From: Thiomonas sp. X19
GTDB taxonomy: Bacteria; Pseudomonadota; Gammaproteobacteria; Burkholderiales; Burkholderiaceae_C
Length of the DNA stretch: 64,000 nucleotides
NCBI RefSeq assembly: GCF_900089495.1
Contig: NZ_LT605203.1
Coordinates: 1,855,092-1,919,091 of the forward strand
Reading direction: 5' to 3'
Position numbers and translations under genes: made by a program. Below are positions 24,994 to 35,210 of the stretch, piece after piece. The notes below the pieces were generated by a model. That model did not search any database. It saw only the letters and a list, made by a program, of their open reading frames with translations, and was not told the DNA's origin. Within the stretch, counting starts at the first letter, position 1. Each line of letters starts with the position of its first letter.

Positions 24994-25800
24994 TTACTTC
25001 AGTTTCAGCGCTTCGATGCGCAAGGCGTTGCCGTCCAGCAGCACATGCGCCGGCTTGCCCTTGATGCTGTCGGGCAGCGTCTGGTCGGCGGTGCGGTAAA
25101 CGCCGGCGATGGCCACCAGCTCGGGCTCGAAGCAGGTGCTGAAAATGCGGGCGCCCTCGGCGCCGTGGGCGCCCGCCAGGGCGCGGCCGCGCAGCGGGGC
25201 ATACACATGAATATTGCCGCCGGCAATGATCTCGGCGCCGTGGCTCACCACGTCGAGCACGATCAAGTCGCCCGGGGTGTACACACGCTGGCCCGAGCGC
25301 AAAGGCTTGTCGATCAGCAGGGTGGCGTGGGCGGGCGCGGCATGGGCCTGCGGCTGCGCTGCGCTTGCGGCGGCGGCAGGCTGCGCGGACGGTGGCGCGG
25401 TGCCGGGGGCGGCCGAGCCTGGCCGGGGGGCGGCCCGCGAGCTGTCGGCGGCTTCTGCGGCATCGGCCGCGGGCGGCTTGCGCGGCGCGGCGTGGGTGTC
25501 CAGCCGGGGCAGGGCGGCAGCGGCCCAGTCGGCCTGCGCGTCGTTGGCCACCACGCCAATCGGGCGCAGGCGCAACCCGGTGAGCCAGGTGGCCAGGGCG
25601 TTCACGTCCAGGCGGGCGTCGTCGTCCAGCCGGCGCAGGTCCAGCACCACGGCATCGCCGGCGAAAAACTCGGGCGCGGCGTCGAAGCGCTGCTGCAGTG
25701 CGGCCTGCAGCGCCGCCATGTCGGCGGTTTTCAGCGCCAGGTGCAGCGCGTCCACCGCTCCGGCGCGCAAGTCGAACAGGCTGGATTTGCGCGTGCTCAT
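24994..25800 (-). CDS. minC: Septum site-determining protein MinC
   Basis: A 268-residue FtsZ inhibitor. The N-terminal domain (about residues 1-105) antagonises FtsZ. The C-terminal beta-helix (about 165-268: GDLIVLDVVSHGAEIIAGGN, then IHVYAPLRGRALAG) dimerises and binds MinD. The linker between them is a long Ala/Pro-rich stretch of about 60 residues, longer than in E. coli MinC (231 residues in total). First gene of minCDE. Confidence 0.96.
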   Translation of the reverse strand: MSTRKSSLFDLRAGAVDALHLALKTADMAALQAALQQRFDAAPEFFAGDAVVLDLRRLDDDARLDVNALATWLTGLRLRPIGVVANDAQADWAAAALPRLDTHAAPRKPPAADAAEAADSSRAAPRPGSAAPGTAPPSAQPAAAASAAQPQAHAAPAHATLLIDKPLRSGQRVYTPGDLIVLDVVSHGAEIIAGGNIHVYAPLRGRALAGAHGAEGARIFSTCFEPELVAIAGVYRTADQTLPDSIKGKPAHVLLDGNALRIEALKLK

Positions 25801-25991
25801 GGCTGGCCGCGCCGGGCGCGTGGCAAAGGGCGGAACGGGTGGGCGCAGTGCGACATCGCGGGCATCGAGACGGGCGTCCTTGAAGATCCGATGGGCAAAG
25901 GCTGCATGGTACTTGCACGAGCCGACGCAATTCGCCTATAACGCAGGGAGAAACTGCATGCTGACCCACGAACGACGAGACTGGAGACACG

Positions 25992-27692
25992 ATGAACTGG
26001 ACTACTCACGAAGTCGGCAATATGGTGGAGCCGCTGGCCGACTACAACCGCTACGCCACCGACCCCGCGCTGCGCGAGGGCGCACAGCGCGAAGGCGCGG
26101 CCTGGGCCGATGCCGCGCTGCTCGCCGTGGGTGCCGAGCTGGGCCGTGCCACGTTGCAGGAGCAGGCGCGCCTGGCCAACGTCTACGGTCCGGTGCTGCG
26201 TGACTTCGACCCGCAAGGCCGGCGCATCGACGCGGTGGACTTCCACCCCGCCTGGCACAGTCTCATGCGCGGCATTTTCCAGCGCGGCTTCCACAGCGCC
26301 GCCTGGGCCGAGCCGCGTCCCGGGGCGCATGTGGCGCGGGCGGCCGGCTACCTCATGCAGGGCCAGGTGGAGGCCGGCACGCTGTGCCCGACCACGATGA
26401 CCTTTGCGTCCATTCCCATCCTGCGGCGCGAGCCGGCCCTCTGGGCGCAGCTCGAGCCCCACCTGTTCAGCCGCGAGTACGACCCCGCCGATGCGCCGCT
26501 GGCCGCCAAGCGCGGCATGTTGGTCGGCATGGGTCTGACCGAGAAGCAGGGCGGCTCCGACCTGCGCACCAACACCACGCTGGCGCGGCCGCTGGGCGCG
26601 GGCGGGCGTGGTGCGGAGTACGCCCTGGTCGGCCACAAGTGGTTTTTCTCGGCGCCGCAGTCCGACGCCCATCTGGTGCTGGCGCGCGATGGCAGCGACG
26701 CCCTGAGTTGTTTCTACGTTCCGCGCTGGCGGCCTGACGCCACGCGCAATGCGCTGCGCGCGCAGCGCCTGAAAGACAAGCTGGGCAACCGCTCCAATGC
26801 CAGCGCCGAAGTCGAGTTCCAGGACGCCTGGGGCTTGCTGGTGGGCGTGCCCGGGCGCGGCATTCCCATCCTCCTGGAAATGGCCACCTACACCCGGCTC
26901 GACAACGTGCTGGGCAGCACGGCGCTGCTGCGCGCCGCCCTGGTGCAGGCCATGCACCACGCGCGCCAGCGCAGCGCCTTCGGCAAACACCTGGCCGAGC
27001 AGCCCTTGATGCAGGCCGTGCTGGCCGACCTGGCGCTGGAAACCGAGGCCGCCACCACGCTGGCGCTGCGCCTCGCCGCGGCGTTTGACCGCGAGGAAAG
27101 CGCCTCCCGGGGGGCGGCTGCTGCGGAGCAGCGGCCTGGGGGCTCTAGCCTCCAACTGGAAGCCGCGATGCGCCGCATCCTCACCCCTGCGGCCAAGCTC
27201 TGGGTGTGCAAGCGCGCCATCGAGGCCGTGGGCGAGTGCATGGAGGTGCTGGGTGGCAGCGGCTATGTGGAGGAGCAGCCGCTGGCGCGCATGCTGCGCG
27301 AGACGCCGGTCAATTCCATCTGGGAAGGCTCGGGCAACGTCATGGCGCTGGACCTGCTGCGCGCCCTGCAGCGCGAGCCGCAAGCGGCGCAGGCCCTGCA
27401 GGATTGGCTGGCCGACGCCTCCCAGGGCGACGCCGCGCTGACCCGCGCCCTGGCGGCGCTGGACGCGCTGCGCATCGAGGCGCTGCGCGACCCGGCACAG
27501 GCCCGCGCCCTGGCGCAAGACCTGGTGCTGCTGGTGCAGGCCGTGCTGCTGCGCCAGCACGCGCCGACGTTCGTGGCCGACGCGTTCATCGCCAGCCGCC
27601 TGGGCTGCGCACGCGGCGGCCGCATCTTCGGCGTGCTGCCGCAGGGGGTGGACATGCTGGCGATCGTCGAGCGCGCATGGCCAGGGGTATGA
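25992..27692 (+). CDS. AidB-like acyl-CoA dehydrogenase
   Basis: A 566-residue flavoprotein of the acyl-CoA dehydrogenase family, AidB/isovaleryl-CoA-dehydrogenase-like subgroup. Visible parts are the N-terminal AidB-specific region, the FAD-binding middle domain (GLTEKQGGSDLRTNT, HKWFFSAP) and the C-terminal helical domain (LDNVLGSTALLRAAL, EVLGGSGYVEEQPLARMLRE, IWEGSGNVMALD). AidB is linked to the adaptive response to alkylating agents in E. coli. Residues about 367-385 (ESASRGAAAAEQRPGGSS) form an insertion encoded by a palindromic element. The gene stands alone and is convergent with merR. Confidence 0.88.
   Translation: MNWTTHEVGNMVEPLADYNRYATDPALREGAQREGAAWADAALLAVGAELGRATLQEQARLANVYGPVLRDFDPQGRRIDAVDFHPAWHSLMRGIFQRGFHSAAWAEPRPGAHVARAAGYLMQGQVEAGTLCPTTMTFASIPILRREPALWAQLEPHLFSREYDPADAPLAAKRGMLVGMGLTEKQGGSDLRTNTTLARPLGAGGRGAEYALVGHKWFFSAPQSDAHLVLARDGSDALSCFYVPRWRPDATRNALRAQRLKDKLGNRSNASAEVEFQDAWGLLVGVPGRGIPILLEMATYTRLDNVLGSTALLRAALVQAMHHARQRSAFGKHLAEQPLMQAVLADLALETEAATTLALRLAAAFDREESASRGAAAAEQRPGGSSLQLEAAMRRILTPAAKLWVCKRAIEAVGECMEVLGGSGYVEEQPLARMLRETPVNSIWEGSGNVMALDLLRALQREPQAAQALQDWLADASQGDAALTRALAALDALRIEALRDPAQARALAQDLVLLVQAVLLRQHAPTFVADAFIASRLGCARGGRIFGVLPQGVDMLAIVERAWPGV
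27091..27146. repeat. Intragenic palindromic element 1 (in aidB-like gene)
   Basis: Encodes the ESASRGAAAAEQRPGGSS insertion. It carries GAGGAAAGC at one end, the CTCCCGGGGGGCGGC core and a GCTGCT/AGCAGC hairpin, then CCTGGGGGCTC. It corresponds to the reverse complement of the left half of the elements at 37401-37478 and 50086-50158, with only one arm of the second hairpin. It keeps the frame open. Confidence 0.6.
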
Positions 27693-27755
27693 GCAGGGCT
27701 TGGCCCGCGGCATCGACGCGAGGCCGCTGAGCGGCCAGACCCGAGCGCTCGCGGC

Positions 27756-28172
27756 TCAACCCGCTTGCAAGGACTCGATCAACGGGCAGGTGATGCTGCC
27801 GCCGTGGTTGGCGCAGCGTGCCACCAGTGTGCCGAGTGCCGACTCGATGCGCTGCAGATCGGCGAGCTTTTCGCGCACGTCGGCAAGCTTGGCTTCGGCG
27901 AGGTGGCGGGCGTCGTCGCAATGCGTGCCGTCTTGCAGGCGCAGCAAATCGGCCACCTGGTCGAGCGAAAAGCCCAGGCGCTGCGCGCTCTTGATGAAGC
28001 GCAGGCGCACCAGGTCCCTGGTGCCGTAGCGGCGAATGCTGCCGTAGCTCTTGTCCGGCGTGCCGAGCAGTCCACGGCGCTGGTAAAAGCGCACGGTTTC
28101 CACGTTCACCGCACCGGCGGCGGCCAGTTGTCCAATGCTCAAGTCTGTCTCAGATGTAAAAATTTGTGTCAT
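27756..28172 (-). CDS. merR: Mercury-responsive regulator MerR
   Basis: A 138-residue MerR-family regulator. The N-terminal winged helix-turn-helix ([20 protein letters not shown]) is followed by the dimerisation helix and the metal site. The three Hg-binding Cys are in [16 protein letters not shown] and SITCPLI, in the usual spacing. It represses and, with Hg(II), activates the divergent merTPA promoter by untwisting the operator. It lies 66 nt from merT across that operator. Complete. Confidence 0.95.
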   Translation of the reverse strand: MTQIFTSETDLSIGQLAAAGAVNVETVRFYQRRGLLGTPDKSYGSIRRYGTRDLVRLRFIKSAQRLGFSLDQVADLLRLQDGTHCDDARHLAEAKLADVREKLADLQRIESALGTLVARCANHGGSITCPLIESLQAG

Positions 28173-28175
28173 TGC

Positions 28176-28206
28176 TTGTGTCCGTACTTAAGTACGGCAC
28201 CACACT
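28176..28206 (+). promoter_or_regulatory. mer operator/promoter with 19-bp spacer
   Basis: The perfect dyad CCGTACTTAAGTACGG (28182-28197) lies between a -35-like TTGTGT (28176-28181) and a -10-like CACACT (28201-28206), giving a 19-bp spacer. Both the overlong spacer and the dyad sequence match known MerR-controlled promoters. It drives merTPA and overlaps the merR start region, allowing autorepression. Confidence 0.88.
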
Positions 28207-28238
28207 ACCACCCTTGACGCATTCATACAAGGAGACCG

Positions 28239-28613
28239 ATGGTGAACACGGACGTGAACCCCGCCCCGCAAGCCCCCCAGGGCAAGGCGGCGCTGCTGGC
28301 CAGCGGCCTGGCGGCCATTCTGGCGTCGAGCTGCTGCCTCGGGCCGTTGATTCTGGTGTCGCTGGGCGTGAGCGGTGCCTGGATCGGCGACCTCACGCTG
28401 CTCGAACCGTATCGGCCGTACTTCCTGGGTGCCGCGCTCGTCGCACTGGCGTTGGCGTACCGGCGCATGTTCCGGCCCGCCACCGCGTGCAAGCCTGGCG
28501 AGGTTTGCGCCCTGCCGGGTGTGCGCGTGACCTACAAGGTCGTGTTCTGGGTGGTGGTGGTGTTGATCGCCATCGCCTTCGCTTTCCCGTATGTCGCCCC
28601 ATTCTTTTACTGA
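28239..28613 (+). CDS. merT: Mercuric ion transporter MerT
   Basis: A 124-residue inner-membrane protein with three hydrophobic segments. The vicinal Cys pair of the first segment (ILASSCCLGPLILVSLG) and the Cys pair in the cytoplasmic loop (TACKPGEVCALPG) relay Hg(II) from MerP to MerA. First gene of merTPA behind the MerR promoter. Confidence 0.94.
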   Translation: MVNTDVNPAPQAPQGKAALLASGLAAILASSCCLGPLILVSLGVSGAWIGDLTLLEPYRPYFLGAALVALALAYRRMFRPATACKPGEVCALPGVRVTYKVVFWVVVVLIAIAFAFPYVAPFFY

Positions 28614-30422
<1,809 letters not shown>

Positions 30423-30443
30423 GCGCGTCGCTCAACGCTTTGC

Positions 30444-31022
30444 TCAACGCTTCGCCCGCGCATACCCCAGCAGCCGCAGCGCCTGCGCCGCCAGCCACGC
30501 CGAGAGCAGGCCGATGAGGGCGCCGCCCAGCACGTCGGCCGGGAAATGCGCGCCCACCGCCATGCGCGACCACCCCACCCAGAGCGCGAACAGCACCAGC
30601 AAGGCCTTGAGCACCCAGTGCGCGCCGGGCAACAGGCTGGCCATCAGCACGAAGGCAAAGGCCGTGTGGCCGGAGGGAAAGCTGTGCACGTACTCGGCAC
30701 GGCCGAGGATGTGCACCGCCGCCTCGCCCAGCGCCTTGGGCGGGCGGGGAAAGTCGAGCCAGGGCTTGATGCCGGAGACGATGGCCCAGTCGATCAGATA
30801 GGCCACCAGGAACACCAGCACCGCCTGCACCGCGATCCAGTTCGGCCGCTTCAGCGCCAGCGCCAGCAGCACGGCGGCGTAGACGGGGTAGAGCATGTGG
30901 TCCCCGGCGGCCGTGCCCCATAGCGCGAGGTGGTCCCACAGCCAGCCGCCGGCGGCGTGGTTGATGGCGAGGAACAGCGCGTGGTTGAGCCCGCCCCAGG
31001 CATACCACCAGGGGCCGCTCAT
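30444..31022 (-). CDS. PAP2-family membrane phosphatase
   Basis: A 192-residue protein with five to six hydrophobic segments and the three PAP2 motifs: KPWLDFPRPP, the PSGH box in VHSFPSGHTAFAF, and SRMAVGAHFPADVLGG. Such enzymes dephosphorylate lipid pyrophosphates such as undecaprenyl pyrophosphate or phosphatidate. The ATG at 31022 (MSGPWWYAWGG) is preferred to an upstream in-frame start. It is convergent with merA, 21 nt away, and lies 40 nt after the DUF4337 gene on the same strand. Confidence 0.9.
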   Translation of the reverse strand: MSGPWWYAWGGLNHALFLAINHAAGGWLWDHLALWGTAAGDHMLYPVYAAVLLALALKRPNWIAVQAVLVFLVAYLIDWAIVSGIKPWLDFPRPPKALGEAAVHILGRAEYVHSFPSGHTAFAFVLMASLLPGAHWVLKALLVLFALWVGWSRMAVGAHFPADVLGGALIGLLSAWLAAQALRLLGYARAKR

Positions 31023-31062
31023 CGCTCGGCCTTCCGCGCCAGCGGGCCATGCCAACGCGCCG

Positions 31063-31644
31063 TCATGCCGCCACCCAGCCCAGCGCCGTCACCCACAAGC
31101 CAACGCCGATCAGGGCGCTGAGCATGGCGACGCCGAACAGCCAGCGGCGCCCGGTGAGCGCGGTGATCGAGGCCAGCGAAATGGCGATCTGCAGAAAGAT
31201 CAGACTGCGCGCCATGCCGGTGTGCGGGCGGTTGAGGCGATCGGACTCCTCGTTGGCTTTGTTCGACGCCGCTTCCAGCGCGTCGGCCCGGGCCTTGATC
31301 TCGGTTTTCTGGCCCTGGTATTTGGTGATCTTGGCCACAATCCCGGCCTGCTTGTCGGCCGGCGCCAGGTCGTGCGCCAGTTCCATCAAGTGCTGCTTGG
31401 TGCTCACGGCCTGGTAGTAATTCCATTCATCGGTGGCGTGGGTTTTTTTCAGCACCGCCTCGTTTTTGTACAGCAGCACCTCGTTCATCAGGTGGCTGCC
31501 CTGGTAGCTGACGATGGCCCCGAGCGCGGCCAGCAGCGCGGTGAAGATGGCGACCCATTGGTTCAGCGTGTGATTTTTGCCTTCGCTCGCGTGATGCACC
31601 GCCTCTTCATGCGGGGCGTGGGCGTGGACTCCGGATTCGCTCAT
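31063..31644 (-). CDS. DUF4337-family membrane protein
   Basis: A 193-residue protein: His-rich cytoplasmic N-terminus (residues 1-25), one hydrophobic segment at about 30-50, a helical middle part with LLYKNEAVLKKTHATDEWNY (about 57-76), and two hydrophobic segments at the C-terminus. This matches the DUF4337 family, whose function is unknown. It probably shares a transcript with the PAP2 gene. Confidence 0.82.
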   Translation of the reverse strand: MSESGVHAHAPHEEAVHHASEGKNHTLNQWVAIFTALLAALGAIVSYQGSHLMNEVLLYKNEAVLKKTHATDEWNYYQAVSTKQHLMELAHDLAPADKQAGIVAKITKYQGQKTEIKARADALEAASNKANEESDRLNRPHTGMARSLIFLQIAISLASITALTGRRWLFGVAMLSALIGVGLWVTALGWVAA

Positions 31645-31892
31645 GGGGTTTTCTCGTTGGATGGTGCGGAACGGCGCAGGGCCGCGATGCGCCGAAGTTT
31701 AAGGCGACGCTGAATCAGTTCTCGTGATGCGATGCGCACAAGGGACTTGTTCCGTGTTGCCCAGGCCCGCCCCCGCATGTCCGGGGATTTGCAAGCCTGT
31801 GCGGGCACGCTCTAATCGTCGGCATCGTTCAGCCATCTCACCCCCTCGAGCGAGTCATCGATTCAGCCACAGACCTCCATGCCGCCGCACGC

Positions 31893-34800
31893 ATGGGCTC
31901 ATACTTGCACAGCCGCCTCAGGCGGCTTTGGCTGGGCGTTGCCGTGTGCGCGGCGCTGTTCATGGCGTGGAACGCCTGGCGCGCCTGGCAGGACATCCGC
32001 AACCAGAGCCAGGAGCGCCTGCGCGCCTTCGCCGCCGAATACGCCATCGAATGGCGCTCCACGCTGCGCGCGCGCGAAGACGCCATGCAGCGCCTCGGAC
32101 GGCGCCTGCTGGTGCGGCCCGAGTCGGCGCAGCAGCAGCTCGACACCTACCTCCTTGAACGGCCCGGCGTCGAAGGCGTCGCCCTGGCGGATGCCCAAGG
32201 CCGCTACGTCGCCCGCAGTGGCGCACTGCCACCGCCACCACTGCAAGACGCCCAACTGACGCCACCCACCCGCGCGGCCTACGCCGCCTGCCTGCGCGAC
32301 AAGACCTTCTGCCTCGGGCCGCCCATTCCCGACAAGCGTGCCGCCGGCAGCTGGATGGCGCTGGAATATCTGCCGCTTTCGGCCGTGCCCGGCGGCGCGC
32401 AGATGCCGTCTCCCGGGGGTGCCGGGCGAACGTTGGCTGGCAGGGCGTTTCCTCAGCAATGGCTGGTGCTGGCGCAGGCCTCCGTCTCCGTGTTCCCGCG
32501 CGCGCTCGGTTTGCTGCAGGCGCCGGGCGAGGGCATGGCCTTCGTCGTGCTGCGCAACGACGGCCTGCTGCAATTGCGCTTTCCGCCGCCTCCGCACCTG
32601 CCTTACGGTCAACCCCAAAGCGGCATCATGCTCGAAGCCATCCGAGGCCAACCGCAAGCCACTTCCGGCATGTTCTCGGGTGTGGCCAGCAGCGCGAACC
32701 GGCATCTCGTCGGCGCCTATGTCCGCGTGCCCGACTACCCCTTCGTCATCGGCGCCGACCTGCCCACGCGCAGCCTGCTGCAGCGCTGGGCCGGGCAGTT
32801 GGCCGGCACCCTGCTGCTGTTTCTCGGGCTGTTTGCAGCCGGCTCCTGGTTGTTCGCCAGCGCCCTGCGCCAACTCGGCCGCACCGAGCGCGGCCGCGAG
32901 CAGGCCCTGGACGGGCTGCGGCGCCAGCGCGACGAGCTGGACGTGACGCTCTCCTCCATTGGCGACGCCGTCATCGCCACCGACGCGCGGGGCCGCATCA
33001 GCCGCATGAACCCGGAGGCGGTGCGCCTCACCGGCTGGCCGGCATCCGAGGCCCTGGGCCAGCCCATCGAGCAGGTGTTTCGCATCGCGGTGGAAGGCGA
33101 GGATCCGCCCGCGCCCTGCCCGGTGGCGCGCGCCCTGGCGACCGGCCGCGTGGTGGTGCTGGGCAATCATACCGAGCTGAGCACCCGCGACGGCCGGGTG
33201 CTGGCGATCGAAGACTCGGCCGCGCCGATCACCCGACACGATGGCGAAGCGCGCGGCGCCGTGCTGGTGTTCCACGACGTGAGCGACCAGCGCGAGCGCC
33301 AGCGGCGCAGCGAGCGCCTGAAAAGCCTGTACGCGGCGCTGGCGGAGTTGGGCGAAATCGTGCAGCAGCACGCGCGCCAGGGCGACGAGCTGGCGCTGTT
33401 TCACGCCGCCTGCGAGGCGCTGGCCGCATCCAGTCTGTTCAACGCCGCGTGGATCGGCCGCCCGGATGCGGCCGGGGTGTTCCAGGTGCTCGCCAGTGCC
33501 GGCAACGGCTCGCACGGTCTGGGGCAAATCGAACTGCGCCTCGACGACCCGCAACCCGCGCTCGCGGTGCGCGCCTGGCTGGCCGGCGAGCTGCGGGTGC
33601 ACAACGATTTTCCGGCCGACCCCATCAACCTGCCGCGGCGCGACTTCGTCGTTGCCCACCGCTGGCACAGCATCGCCGCCGTGCCGCTGCTGCGCGCCGG
33701 GCGGCCCGAAGTCATTCTGGTCGTGACCTCGCCCGCGCGCGGCCTGTTCCAGGACGATGTGCGCGAGCTCATCACCCGCGTCGCCCGCCTGCTCGACCAC
33801 GCGCTCGACGAAATGGCCAGCCACCGCGCGCTGCAGCAGGTGCGCCAGCGCGAGCAGTGGCTGGCGCTGCACGACACGCTCACCCACCTGCCCAACCGCA
33901 ACATGCTGGAGAGCGCCCTGCAGCAGGCCATCGCCCGCGCCGATGTCAACGGCACCCTGCTGGCCCTGGCGTATCTCGACCTCGACGGCTTCAAGTCCAT
34001 CAACGACGTGTACGGCCATCTGGTCGGCGACCAGGTGCTGCGCGGCGTGGCGGAGCGCCTCAAGACCCAGCTTCCCGCCGGCGCCCTGGCCCTGCGCATG
34101 GGCGGCGACGAGTTCGTCATCATCCTCGAAGGCAGCAAGGAGCTGGCCGAGCTCGAACCCGTCTGCCGGAGTTTTCTCGAACACCTGCGCGGGCCCATGC
34201 AGGTCGGCAACCCGCCGCTCAGCCTGCAGGTCGATACCAGTTGCGGCATCACCATCTACCCCTACGACCGCGAAACCCCGGACACCCTGCTGCGCCACGC
34301 CGACATGGCGCTGTACGCCCACAAGAGCCGGCGCGGGCCGCAGCGCAGCGCCTACCGGCTGTACGACCCGGCCATGGCCAGCGCCTCGTTCAGCACGCCC
34401 GACCGCCGTGCCGAGCTGCGCCGCAAGATCGACACCGGCGACCTGGTGCTGCACTACCAGCCCGTGCTCGACCGCGCCAGCGGCCGCATCCACCATGTCG
34501 AAGCGCTCGCCCGCCTGCGCCAGGACAGCGACCTGCTGCAGCCCGACGCCTTCCTGCGCGAGCTCGGGCCCATGGAACTCACCCTGCTGGGCACACGCGT
34601 GTTGCAGCAAGCCCTGGCCGACCTTGCCGCCTGGGTGCGCCAGGGGCTGCACATCGGGATTTCCGTCAACGTCGCGCCGCAGGAACTGCTGGCCACGGAT
34701 TTTTCAGCCCAGGTGCTGGCTGAAATCGCGCGCCACCCCGAGCTCGAGCCCGGCATGCTCAGCCTGGAAATTCTGGAAACCGAAGAGGTGCTGGGCGAGA

Positions 34801-35207
34801 ACGTCGTGCTGGCGCAGCTCAGCGCCCTGCGCGCCGAGGGCGTGCGCATCGGCATGGACGACGTGGGCTCCGCCTACGCCTCGCTCTTGCGCCTGAAAAC
34901 CTTGCCGGTGGACGTGCTCAAGATCGACCAGGCCTTCGTGCGCGACCTGCCCGTTCACCCGCGCGACCGGCTGTTTCTCGACGCCATCCTCGCCCTCGGC
35001 CATGCCCTGGGCATGCGCACGGTGATCGAAGGCGTGGAAACCCAGGCCCATCTCGACCTGCTGTGGCAAAGCTCGGCCGATGGCCTGCAGGGCTTCGCCA
35101 TCTCGCCCCCCATGCGGCCCGAGGACATCCCCGCCTTCGTCACCAGCTTCCGCATGCCGCCGCGCATCGCCCGGGACGGCCCGGCGTTTAAACAACGGCT
35201 CTGCTGA
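31893..35207 (+). CDS. Membrane GGDEF-EAL protein with PAS and GAF domains
   Basis: An 1104-residue c-di-GMP enzyme. Domain order: membrane segment (about 12-30), periplasmic sensor (30-295), second membrane segment (about 297-320), PAS (345-460), GAF-like (480-640), GGDEF (655-820) and EAL (830-1085). The cyclase motif GGDEF near 738 and the EAL motif (HVEALARL) near 870 are both intact, with DDVGSAYASLLRLKTLPVDVLK in the EAL core, so it may be bifunctional. A palindromic element encodes residues of the sensor domain (MPSPGGAGRTLAGRAF). Monocistronic; convergent with lolC with only 3 nt between. Confidence 0.9.
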   Translation: MGSYLHSRLRRLWLGVAVCAALFMAWNAWRAWQDIRNQSQERLRAFAAEYAIEWRSTLRAREDAMQRLGRRLLVRPESAQQQLDTYLLERPGVEGVALADAQGRYVARSGALPPPPLQDAQLTPPTRAAYAACLRDKTFCLGPPIPDKRAAGSWMALEYLPLSAVPGGAQMPSPGGAGRTLAGRAFPQQWLVLAQASVSVFPRALGLLQAPGEGMAFVVLRNDGLLQLRFPPPPHLPYGQPQSGIMLEAIRGQPQATSGMFSGVASSANRHLVGAYVRVPDYPFVIGADLPTRSLLQRWAGQLAGTLLLFLGLFAAGSWLFASALRQLGRTERGREQALDGLRRQRDELDVTLSSIGDAVIATDARGRISRMNPEAVRLTGWPASEALGQPIEQVFRIAVEGEDPPAPCPVARALATGRVVVLGNHTELSTRDGRVLAIEDSAAPITRHDGEARGAVLVFHDVSDQRERQRRSERLKSLYAALAELGEIVQQHARQGDELALFHAACEALAASSLFNAAWIGRPDAAGVFQVLASAGNGSHGLGQIELRLDDPQPALAVRAWLAGELRVHNDFPADPINLPRRDFVVAHRWHSIAAVPLLRAGRPEVILVVTSPARGLFQDDVRELITRVARLLDHALDEMASHRALQQVRQREQWLALHDTLTHLPNRNMLESALQQAIARADVNGTLLALAYLDLDGFKSINDVYGHLVGDQVLRGVAERLKTQLPAGALALRMGGDEFVIILEGSKELAELEPVCRSFLEHLRGPMQVGNPPLSLQVDTSCGITIYPYDRETPDTLLRHADMALYAHKSRRGPQRSAYRLYDPAMASASFSTPDRRAELRRKIDTGDLVLHYQPVLDRASGRIHHVEALARLRQDSDLLQPDAFLRELGPMELTLLGTRVLQQALADLAAWVRQGLHIGISVNVAPQELLATDFSAQVLAEIARHPELEPGMLSLEILETEEVLGENVVLAQLSALRAEGVRIGMDDVGSAYASLLRLKTLPVDVLKIDQAFVRDLPVHPRDRLFLDAILALGHALGMRTVIEGVETQAHLDLLWQSSADGLQGFAISPPMRPEDIPAFVTSFRMPPRIARDGPAFKQRLC
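32408..32454. repeat. Intragenic palindromic element 2 (in GGDEF-EAL gene), degenerate
   Basis: Contains the CTCCCGGGGGTGCCGGGCG core, then a GAACG / CGTTTC pair around a TTGGCTGGCAGGG loop. It resembles the other elements but is the most divergent copy. It encodes PSPGGAGRTLAGRAF in the sensor domain. Confidence 0.4.
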
Positions 35208-35210
35208 GCT

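Noticed and set aside
31899..34652. A 917-codon minus-strand frame opposite the GGDEF-EAL gene
   Set aside because: Compositional shadow; the plus strand holds intact GGDEF and EAL motifs.
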